From Telopea speciosissima (Eukaryota; Streptophyta; Magnoliopsida; Proteales; Proteaceae), in NCBI RefSeq assembly GCF_018873765.1, contig NC_057922.1, forward strand, positions 39,948,321-40,012,320: a stretch of 64,000 nt of DNA, written 5' to 3'. The notes below the pieces were generated by a model. It was not told the origin of the DNA. It saw only the letters and a list, made by a program, of their open reading frames with translations, and did not search any database. Of the stretch, positions 44,291 through 53,697 are shown in pieces. Position 1 is the first letter of the stretch; each line of letters starts with the position of its first letter. Position numbers and translations under genes: made by a program.

Positions 44291-45749
44291 TACAACTTCA
44301 GGTTCCGGACCTATAATCGGATTCGGGTTAGGGACTTACAACCAAAGTTCAAATTAGTCCAGATTTTGGGCACGAGTGTAACATTCAATGTCTCAGATAA
44401 CCAACCGATGAAGAACTATACCTCTCTAACTCCCAACATCTCAACATAGAATCCAGACCATTCTTTATCCCACATCCCACATGTATTAATACAAATATTG
44501 CATTTATTATTATTTTTTTAACAGATTCATATACAGGGCAAGCCTTCAACCAAGATTAGGTTACCTAGCCAATTAAGCAAAGTATTAGTTTTCTTTGGTA
44601 AGAGGAGTTCATAGCAATTATTCTTTTTTTTTTTGTAACAAAAACTTTATTGAAAAGAGTGCTTGGCGTTGTTTTCTCCTGTTTAGATAATCAGGCCTCG
44701 TGGACCAAGTCATGAATGTATTTCTATTTAGTAAATTGATTATCGATCCATAATTGGGTTTTAAATGACATAATTGACTAATTGGGCTACAAACAGTCTT
44801 TTAACAAATTATAAACCCATAAACAGTTCTTCAACTTAACATGCCATAAACAGTTATAATCTACCTAAAAGGATATAATTAAGGCTAATTGGGCTATAAA
44901 TGGTCAGTCACAACATTTGATTGGTCATGATAGGGTGATCCTTTTGTCACTACCTTGCATCAAGAGCGTCCGATTATTAATGGGTCAGTGTTTGAACCCA
45001 ACACAACACGTCTAGTAATTAATCATAAGGAATTACCCCCTAATGAGTGGATCTTAGGAATTGCCTGTCTATCAACAAGATTTAGGCATGCCTAGTTCTA
45101 TCTCTAACTCTTTTAGTACCTTTAATTACACAAATCGATATGGGCCTCGGGCCCAGTTCAAACCACCCACAAGGGGCAGGCCAACCCAACCCACAAGCAT
45201 GGAGAGAGCCGGCCACTTAAGTGGCTGACTCTCTCCCCCCCCCTCTCTTGTAGAGTCCTAGAGTGAATCTAAAAGGGGGGTAGGCCTTAGGGTTTTTGGC
45301 TTTATATAGATAGCCTCTAACCCTAAGGCGAGACACACTGAAAACCAAATTTCCAATTTCTCTTTGCTCTCCAAGTATTTGTGTTCTCTTTGGGATCCCA
45401 TCTCTTCCCAGGGATTTGTGGTGTGTACTTCTCTGTGGAAAAACCTGACAAGATATTTGAGACTGAGTTGAGTTGAGTTGAGTTTATTTTCTTCAATAAA
45501 GAAATATTTTCTTCTAATGGCCAGGTACACGTATAGTGAACTTTCACTTCCTAATCTGTCCTTGAGCAAAATATCTCTCTTCATGCTTTCTAATATGAAG
45601 CTTGAATCAACAAAGTGCTATGGATATTGACTAGTCCGACAGATGAGTCAGCTTAAAGGGAGCAAGCATACAATGATTAATGGTATATCTTCTACAAATT
45701 TATGAGCTCCCCTATAGTGTGTCCAAATTAATTTATCATCACCTCCATT
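44291..45749. other. Unassigned, with a LINE-like tail and an LTR-like block
   Basis: 44627-44660 is a poly-T run followed by 'aacaaaaactttattgaaaag', the look of a LINE 3' tail in reverse. 45240-45610 holds 'ggctttatatagatagcc' (a TATA-like box), then a transcript-like leader ending 'tgaatcaaca', suggesting the 3' part of an LTR in plus orientation. No gene is recognised. Confidence 0.4.
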
Positions 45750-45763
45750 GGGGATACTCATTA

Positions 45764-45969
45764 TTTATTTATTTATTTTTTGATAGTTGGGCCCCAAAGA
45801 GAATTGAACTCGTGACCTTTTCTTTGTAAGATGTTGGTCCTTGCCAACTGAACAACCCCCTTGTGGTTTAAAAAGGGAGTTTTTTTCATAGAGAGATTGT
45901 TTCCAAACTCGAACACGTGATCACTTGGTCATAATGAAGGAACCTTGAACGTTGCACCAAGGCCCGTTC
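45764..45969 (-). mobile_element. Dimeric tRNA-derived SINE with 14-bp target duplication
   Basis: It is flanked by 'ggggatactcatta' at 45750-45763 and 45970-45983. On the minus strand the 5' half resembles the widespread Au-type plant SINE: 'cttggtgcaacg' as an A-box-like site (45950-45961) and 'gatcacgtgttcgagtttgg' as a B-box-like site (45903-45922). The 3' half has a second pair: 'ttgttcagttgg' (45844-45855) and 'ggtcacgagttcaattc' (45801-45817). It ends in an A-rich (TAAA)n tail. One target duplication surrounds both halves, so they moved as one unit. Confidence 0.82.
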
Positions 45970-45983
45970 GGGGATACTCATTA

Positions 45984-46400
45984 ATTTCTTTTCTCTCTAA
46001 AAGTCATTTTCATCTATAATTTTGATCAATTCCTTATTGAGAGTAATCTATTTCTTTATTTGTTCGAAAAAAAAAAAAAAAACCCAAAGGGAAGAACCTC
46101 AAACATTTTGAACCATAATAGATAATCTATTTTGACATGTGGGTGATGGAGAGAATTCCCCCTATCTTTTTTAATAATTTTTCCAAACAACTCAATTCTT
46201 TTTCTTTTTTTTGGTTAAAAAAACCAATTCAATTCATATGGCGAAAAACAATGTGACAAGGAGCTGCTACAATACTGGGTAACAACTAGGAAGACTGAAA
46301 GAGGGAATGGAGTAAAACAAAATAACCATGGTTAAGCACCAAGGATAAAAAGATTTGCTCACTCTGAACCAAGGTGTCTTGTGAGTGTATGTTGTATAAG

Positions 46401-46437
<37 letters not shown>

Positions 46438-47072
46438 GTCTTGGTGTTGATGAAGATGCTTGAGCCGGTCCGAGGCTCCCGGCCAATGCTTCCTTTCTGT
46501 AACTTGGGGGGCTATAGGAGACTCAACAAAGAGCTAGCAGGATTTTGGATTTTAGGAAGTCCTTTTTCTTAAGGTTCAAAATTTGTAATATATTCAAAGG
46601 AGTGTAATTTTGATTTATCTAATATTGACACTGCCATCAAAATTTAATGTTTATGAAGCACTAATGTGTTTGCCACATCTTTCATTGATGCATGTATCAT
46701 GTCGTCTATAATCACATAATCGAAACAAGGTTCAATAAAAAAAAAATAATAATAATCAAAACAAGGTTAGGAGATATAAGTGGGTTTGAGTCATGCCACC
46801 GGTCACTCTCTTTAAGACTTTAGTTCCCCCTTATTGTTACAATCGGGTTGATGCGAACTAGTCTCCCGAGATAAAACAATCCATGTTGGCCCTCTAGTGC
46901 ATATGCACTCGCTGATTAAGCCCTATCAGAAAGCCCGTAGGTTGTGCTCAACTTTAGAAAAGTAGAAAACAACTTCAAAGCAATCAATATGGTATGTGCA
47001 AAACTGAGAGAGAGAGAGAGTACAAAAATTAGATGTCAATGATGTTCTTGACAATTAAGATTCTGTTAATAG
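45984..47072. other. No gene; poly-A and GA repeats
   Basis: Poly-A runs occur at 46066-46082 and 46740, a poly-T run at 46205-46215 and a (GA)n run at 46407-46436. Short open frames overlap these repeats and are not convincing. Confidence 0.45.
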
Positions 47073-47188
47073 GAAAATCAAGAGAATAATCTTAGATCTT
47101 GTTATTGCATATGAAAAGGAATGATATAAAGAAAATCAAGAGAATAATCTTATATCTTGTTATTGCATATGAAAAGGAATGATATAAA
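47073..47188 (+). repeat. 58-bp tandem duplication
   Basis: Two consecutive copies (47073-47130 and 47131-47188) beginning 'gaaaatcaagagaataat' and ending 'ggaatgatataaa' differ at one base (tagatc against tatatc). They lie in what should be the 3' LTR of the Copia element at 47306. The near-identity points to a recent duplication. Confidence 0.92.
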
Positions 47189-47300
47189 CACAAGAAAGTT
47201 TCCTACCATGGAGTTTATGTAGAAGGAAAGGACGCCTAATGCAATCTAAATACATGGAAAGAATAAACGTGCTTAGGTGGAGGAGATATCCCGTAGTACT

Positions 47301-48890
47301 CCCCCTCAAGTTGGAGCGTGCAAATCCCGAACGCCCAACTTGGACGTTAGAAACTCAAATTGCTCGAGACCAAGGGCCTTGGAGAACACATCGGCCAGCT
47401 GAAGCGAGGAGGCAATCTTGCATGGTAGGATGAGTCCTTGTTGGAGTTTTTCACAAATAAGATGGCAATCAATCTCAATATGCTTCATGCATTTGTGAAA
47501 GATAGGATTGGCGGCAATGTGTAAAGCGGCCTGGTTGTCATAGTGTAGGGGAATGGAGGATGTAGAAGACAAGCCAATTTTAAGAAGTAAGGATTTCAAC
47601 CATACTAATTCGCATGTGGTAACTGCCATGGCATGGTACTCGGCCTCAGCCAAAGAATGGGAGGTAGTAGACTGCTTCTTTGTTTTCCAAGAGACCAAAC
47701 TGTCACCTAACAGAATACAGTAACCGGTGGTGGAGCAACGAGTCATAGGGCAACTAGCCCAATCGGAGTCACAATAAGCGCGTAAGGCCAAAGATGAAGC
47801 AACCAGATAAAAAAGTCTCCGAGCCAGAGAGCACTTAAGATAATGCAATAAGTTATGAGCAACTTCTATGTGAGGTTGCCTAGGCTGATGCATAAATTGG
47901 CTTAAGATGCTAACAACATGAGCTATGTCGGGCCTGGTTACTATAAGGTAAATCAAGCGGCCAATGAGGCGCCGATAAGGAGTAGGATTAGGAATGATGT
48001 TGCCCAAAGCATCAGTTAACTTCAAGTGAAGTTCCATTGGTGTGTCTGCAGGTCGAGCCCTAGTGTATCCAGAGTCAGCCAATAAATCAAGCACATAATT
48101 CTGCTAAGAGAGATATAAGCCTTTGGTTGAACGGGCAATCTCGATGCTCAAAAAATACTTGAGAGGACCCAGATCTTTGATATGAAACTGATTATGTAGC
48201 ATGGTCAGAACCTCTTGAATGAGTGTGAGATCGGTTCTAGTGATTAGCAAATCGTCAATAGATAATAAGATGAACATAGTAGCAGATTCCCGGTGAAGAA
48301 TAAAGAGCGAATGATCTACATCAGAATGATGAAAACCATAGGCACAGAGGGCTGCAGAGAACTTGGAGTACCATTGCTGAGAGGCCTGCTTAAGGCCATA
48401 TATGGATTTGTGTAGGCGGCAAACAAGTGACTCCCCCTTACAACGATAACCAAGGGGAGGAGTCATGTAAACTTCTTTGTCAAGATCACCATGCAAGAAA
48501 GCATTGTTAACATCCATTTGTAAAAGGGGCCAATCACAAACACTTGCCAAAGCAAGAAGAACGCGTACAGTGACAAGCTTCGTGACCGGGGCGAAGGTGT
48601 CATGGTAATCAATGCCCTCAATTTGGAAATACCCTTTAGCAACAAGGCACTCCTTGTACCTGTCAATGGTGCCATCAGAACGACGCTTGATCTTGTACAC
48701 CCATTTAGAACCAATGGGCTTCTTTCCAGGAGGTAGAGGAACAAGGGACCAAGTCTGATTTTCAGAGAGAGCATGGATTTTGGCCTGCATGGCGTCTCTC
48801 CACTCCTTACATTCCATGGTGTCAAACCCTGCTCCTGTCTGGCTGGAATTTTGATTTAAGGATAGGAACCCCTGACCAGGCAACCAGGAA
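47301..48890 (-). pseudogene. Copia RT-RNase H with polypurine tract
   Basis: RT begins at 'TMECKEWRDAMQAKIHALSE', with 'TWSLVPLPPGKKPIGSKWVY', 'LQMDVNNAFLHGDLDKEVY' and 'KSIYGLKQASQQWYSK'. The usual YVDD catalytic motif is 'SIDDLL' here. After one in-frame stop at 48101 come RNase H motifs 'LRAYCDSDWASC', 'SLAEAEYHAMA', 'LHYDNQAA' and 'HIEIDCHLI'. The protein ends at 47306 and 'caacttgagggggag' (the polypurine tract) follows. The 5' part is cut at about 48890. A single stop separates two long open frames, so this is one of the younger pol remnants here. Confidence 0.92.
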
Positions 48891-50340
48891 CACTGTGGAG
48901 TATCACTCCAGTGACTTGGATTAATGAGGAAACCCTATGCATGTCTTCCTGTATACCTGTCAGAAGGTGGATAGTAGACCCCTGCAGCTACACAGCTCAT
49001 AGCATGATGTATGGCCTGGACTCCAGGTAATCTTTCTCCTCTCCATAACTATGGGACCCACCTCTGGAAAAGTATGTAAAAACACCATGGGGACAATGCT
49101 CTGACCAAGGATCAAACCCCTGTGCAAGCCCCACTGAGATTCAGCTTTGCTGAAATCTCTGGGCGATGGCACTGGGCGATGCAGATAAGGCCTAGAGACA
49201 TCGCCCAGTGAGATAGACAGCTGATTTAATTAATTTTAAATTATGGGGACCACCCATAATGGACATGGGCACCCTCCATAGATAGAGGGGAGTCTGAGGG
49301 ACCACCTCATACCCTTGGATCACTGTGGACCCCACCAGTGTGCCCAGAATCACTGAGAAACAGTTTAAAAACTCATTTTCAAAAGGGGCCTTAGCAGCCA
49401 AACAGACCCTAGTAGGGACTGGGCCTATAAATAGATGAGCCTTGGGCTCATTTAGAGCTCTTACTACTGCTCATTTCGTGGGAGAGAAAAGGAGAGAAAG
49501 AAGAGAGAAAAGAGACGAAAAGAGAGGGAGAAGGAAGGGAAGAAGGAAGGATTGGGTGGCAGCCTTGCATCCAAGCTTGGGATCGAGCTTCTCAAACCTG
49601 GGCAGGTATAAACAACACTGTTCCTACTTGCTGCTACTATTAAACTCATATAGTTGATGTGTTCTTGCCATCTGGCAGCCCAGAATAGCTGGGAAATGCT
49701 AGGGATGGCTCTAGATCTGCCATGCAAGCATAGAGCATGGGAGATCTGAGATTTTTAGTAGATTTCATAAGCCTGATATGCTATTCTTAGAGCCAAAATC
49801 TGGATGTGCACGGCTGCACTGCCAAATGCTTAGTTGCTTGGCTATTTGGAACCCTGGATGTAAGGTTGGCTGCATGGGACCAAGCCCTAGGTGGTAGCGG
49901 CCTTGAATCACCATTTTACATCTGTTACCAGCTTAACATATAGCTGAAACTGAGTTTCATACCTGGAGAAAACCCTGTGATACTATTCACTAAGCTGCCT
50001 AGTCAGCCTCTGGCAGCCAAGTGGTGGGCCCAGTAGAGAATCCACTTAGACCAAAAGGTAGATCACCCCTGGGGCTACCTAACACCCTAACATGCATGGG
50101 GTGATGATTTGGTCACTGCCCATGGTCTGCAACCTAGGAAACTCAGCCAGATGTCGATTTGAAGACTCTAGGCGATGCACCCAACGCCCAGAGCCATCGC
50201 CCAGTGAATAAAAGTTGGCAGAATTGATGATCTGGCTTAGGGAACTGATGAGCACATTTATGTGTGAAATCTTAGGGCATAAAGCATACATTTTACCACA
50301 TTGGACAGAGTTACTCGGTGCTTTCTTGTGCTTTTCAGGT
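48891..50340 (+). other. LTR-like sequence, family 1 style
   Basis: No gene is seen. It has the same architecture as the solo LTR at 2463-5186: a TATA-like 'cctataaatagatgagcc' (49430), a purine-rich leader (49480-49550) and 'ctgggcaggtata'. A self-complementary motif is present: 'cactgggcgatg' (49169-49180) with perfect complement 'catcgcccagtg' (49198-49209). A second cluster lies at 50165-50205. Ends and target duplications were not found. Confidence 0.5.
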
Positions 50341-51965
50341 TTTAGGTGAATTCTTGTGAAAAATGGAGGAGATGATGTTAAGGAAATGTTTTTAAGCTGT
50401 TTAGAGGTGTTAATGACTTGGATGCGTAGCCCATCGAGTTAGCTTCGCAACGGTTCAAATGACACTTGATTCTGAGTTGAAACGAAGAAGTTACGGCAGT
50501 TTCCATAGCGAAGCGCGAAAATGGTCTATAGGGGTTTATTTATAATTATTGACAGTCGGCCGGGGACAAAGTGAAGCGAAAGTTTGAATTCTAGGGGCTT
50601 TAACATAATAACCAAAAGTTATATTTCCTGTACCCGAAATATTTCCATTTGGAGGGCTCTGGACAGTCCAACTTCAACTTGAGATATCTTGGGCTCCCGA
50701 ACTCCAAATTGGACGAAATTTGGATCTATTTTGGGTGATTTTTCACAAGGAACACAATGGTGAGGCCTATATAAGCACCCCATGCTCCACGTTTTCTGAA
50801 AGACAGAATGGGTATTTTATTTATTCTTAAAGGAATCCTAGTCATCACCCTTACTCTCTCTCTCCTCCAACTTCTCAAGGGCACTTCTGAAATTCTACTT
50901 GGGATAGATTTATTTTGAAAGATATTCTCTCACCTATGGAAGTTGAAAAGTCAAAGATGCTTTGATTTTATTGCTTGGAGAAGATATCTACAAAGAAAAG
51001 AAAGCACTTGTTAGAATTGGAAGTTTACTTTTCTAGAAATAGAAGGTCTATGTAAACAATCTTCTCTTCTTCTTCTTTCTATTTTTTTCTTTTTTCTTAG
51101 GATTCAAGGCATTGTAAAAGAGGAAGGAGAAGAGAATATTCTCTTTTCTTAGGGAATATTTCTCCTACACTTCCCTCTTCTCTCTTCTCCTCTCTTCCCC
51201 CTATAAATACCCCTTGCCCTTTGGCTTGTAACAAGTGAGTTTTTTAGTTCAGTTTTTAGTTAGTTTCTAGTTCAATTTTAATTCAGTTTTTTAGTGTAAT
51301 TTTTACTTCATTCACTTAATGAAATTTTCTCTTCTTTTCCTATTTTTGGCTTAAGTTCTTAGTTTTGATTTCAAGTTCTTAGTTTTGATTTCATAAGTCT
51401 AGTTTAATGGTTGTAATAGTTTTAGTTTAAAGCTTCCTAGTCTAAGTTCCTATGTTGATGACAAGACATGGAGATTTAGAAGAGGAAGCCATGGTGAGTT
51501 TATTTAAGTATTCAAGCACATCAAGGTATCTCATTCTCTAAACCCTTAATCTCATTCTCCCTCTCCTCTATCTCTCTCTATCTTCTTCTTCTTCTCCCTC
51601 TATTTCTTTTATTTTTTTTTTATATGGTTGTGGTTTGTGGATGCACTTTTATTCCCTTATTCCTTTTTATGTGGTTATTATATGTGGCTGCATTTTTATT
51701 CCTTTCAATTTGCGTTAGTCTGATAGGTTAGATGCTCATGTGTTAGGACGCCAATTTAATCCCTTAATTTTGTTAGATGCTTATGAGTTAGGATGTATTA
51801 ATTTTCATTAATTTAATTAGTTTAATTTAACACTTTAATTTGGTTCACTTTGCATTACTTTTAAGTTAGTTAAATAGAGTGGCATATATCTCCTCGTGTT
51901 CGACCCGTAGCTACGATTGACCCGTACGCTTGCGGTATTAAAGGGGGGTTGATCCAATTCCTGAG
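50341..51965 (+). other. Second LTR-like sequence (Gypsy style)
   Basis: Contains 'ggcctatataagcaccccat' (a TATA-like box near 50768), a long CT-rich leader and, near its end, 'tcctcgtgttcgacccgtag' and 'gacccgtacgcttgcgg'. I associate these with the 3' part of plant Gypsy (Athila/Tat-like) LTRs. No ORF is recognised. Boundaries are uncertain. Confidence 0.45.
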
Positions 51966-52017
51966 ACACAATGGGAAAAAAACTGCATAAATCGTCAGAG
52001 AGCAACACAGAGACAGT

Positions 52018-52134
52018 GAAAGAGAGAGAGAGATAGAGAGGGAAAAAGCGAGAGAGAGATGCAGAGACTGCGAGAGATAGAGAGGGAGAGAGAGAGACAG
52101 AGAGAGGGAAAGAGCGAGAGAGAGATGCAGAGAC

Positions 52135-52196
<62 letters not shown>
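52018..52196 (+). repeat. GA-rich microsatellite with a ~60-bp higher-order repeat
   Basis: (GA)n is interspersed with 'gatgcagagactgcgagaga', which occurs twice (about 52059 and 52124). A pure GA run of about 58 bases follows. Open frames here on both strands (RERERE, SLSLSL) are artefacts. Confidence 0.92.
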
Positions 52197-52198
<2 letters not shown>

Positions 52199-52617
52199 CA
52201 CCTTCTTAGGGTTGCAGAGCGAGATCTGCTTTCGTCTCCAAAGTTCCGAGGGCAAGAGAGCTCTTCCACACTTCAGACTCGTCACGGGTTTTCTCTCGAA
52301 AAATCACGGGTTGAAAGTCATTTGTCCCCTTCGTTTTGTTCTCGTTCTTTGCAGACCGTCTCAGAGACGGTCTATAAAGAACGTTCTTTTGGTGATAATA
52401 ACCTCCGGTTCGTTCTAAAAGAACAAAAAAACAAACTGAATTACCAAACGCATTTTCATGTTATTTTGTTCTAAAAGAACAAAAAAACTGTTCTGAACGG
52501 CGTTCTGAACGTTACCAAACACCCTCTAGAAATATTCTGACATTGACACCTTTCTGTTACGTTAATGACATAATAATGTCACTTTCAAATTATTTTTGAA
52601 AACACTTTTACACCCTT
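52197..52617. other. No gene seen
   Basis: The sequence includes an inverted pair 'cagaccgtctcagagacggtct' in part, around 52350, and duplicated 'gttctaaaagaacaaaaaa' at about 52413 and 52468. This could be the end of a small DNA transposon. Confidence 0.4.
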
Positions 52618-53290
52618 AACTTAAAGGAACTTTCGAAAATAAGACAAGAGAATCAAGGGAATGTGTAAAGTTCTAAATATACATATAGAGGTGTCATTAA
52701 GACACTCTCTTTTTTAAATACCTAAGATTGGCATTTTGATACGAGAAAAAAGATTTCCACAAACTTGGAGTGGGATTCCTTCTCACACCATCTCACATAA
52801 TAAGCCATGAGTCTGCATTCTACACTGACACTCTCTCTCCTTGATTTAAAGAACTTTCGAAAAGAAGATGAGAGAATCAAAAGAAGTGTCAAGTTCTAAT
52901 TACACCTATAGAGGTGTCATTAAGACACTCCTTTTTAAATACCTAAGATTGGAATTTTGATATGAGAAAAAGATTTCCACAAAGCTGGAGTGGGATTCCT
53001 TCTCACGCCATCTCACATAATAAGCCATGAGTTATGCATTCTACACTGACACTCTCTCTCCTTGACTTAAAGAACTTTCAAAAAGAAGACAAGAGAATCA
53101 AAAGAACGTGTCAAGTTCTAAATACACCTATAGAGATGTCATTAAGACACGTTTTTTTAAATACCTAAGATTGACATTTTGATATGAAAAACAATAATTC
53201 CACAAAGCTTGAGTGGGATTAATTCCTTCTCACTCACAAATAAGCCATGAGTTTGTATTCTACGCTTGACACTCTCTCTCTCTCTCTCTC
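52618..53290 (+). repeat. Three ~215-228-bp direct repeats upstream of the pectin methylesterase gene
   Basis: Copies start near 52618, 52845 and 53064. Each begins 'cttaaaggaactttcgaaaa' or similar, contains 'gtgtcattaagacac' and 'tacctaagattg', and ends 'cactgacactctctctcc'. Copy 3 has lost bases near 53225 and ends in an expanded CT run. They lie 400-1080 bp upstream of the ATG and could be promoter sequence or an intergenic satellite. Confidence 0.9.
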
Positions 53291-53650
53291 TCCTTAGGGA
53301 AAAATGTGAGCCCAGCTGGAAAATGTGTGGGATACCTCTTCACTTCTCTTTCTTCTTTCTTCTTCTTCTTTTTTGTGTGCGTGTGTGTGTGTTATAGGAT
53401 ACCTCTTCACTTCTCATTTCTTATTCTAAGAACTTTTGGGCTTTTTGGTGGGCCACTCAACCGAAAGAGTCAAGACAAATACCCAAAGCATGGAAGAATA
53501 AACCTTGCCCATTTAGCATTCACCCTACCTACACAAAAAAAGCATAACTTCATCTATGGCTTCAGGAAGGCATAAAGTTTTCGACCCCTTGCTTGCTATC
53601 AGCGCCAAAGAAAGTAGAAACCCAAAGAAAGATCGATCTCACATTCCCCA

Positions 53651-53658
53651 TTTATAAG
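53651..53658 (+). promoter_or_regulatory. Candidate TATA box for the pectin methylesterase gene
   Basis: 'tttataag' lies 40 bp before the ATG at 53698. It would give a very short leader, so an upstream TATA is possible, but none is as clear. Confidence 0.45.
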
Positions 53659-53697
53659 AGAACCAACTTCTTCTAATCCATACTCCTCATTATAATC

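Noticed and set aside
45801-45855. tRNA gene on the minus strand
   Set aside because: Box A- and B-like sequences are present, but no acceptor stem or anticodon arm can be drawn. The A-rich tail and target duplication show that it is a SINE.
43265-48890. Copia integrase (43-44 kb) and RT (47-49 kb) as one element
   Set aside because: On the minus strand RT would precede integrase, the reverse of Copia order, and a SINE and LTR-like DNA lie between. They are two separate remnants.
52018-52418. 119-codon plus-strand and 96-codon minus-strand open frames
   Set aside because: They translate GA/CT microsatellite into RERE or SLSL runs and have no conserved part.
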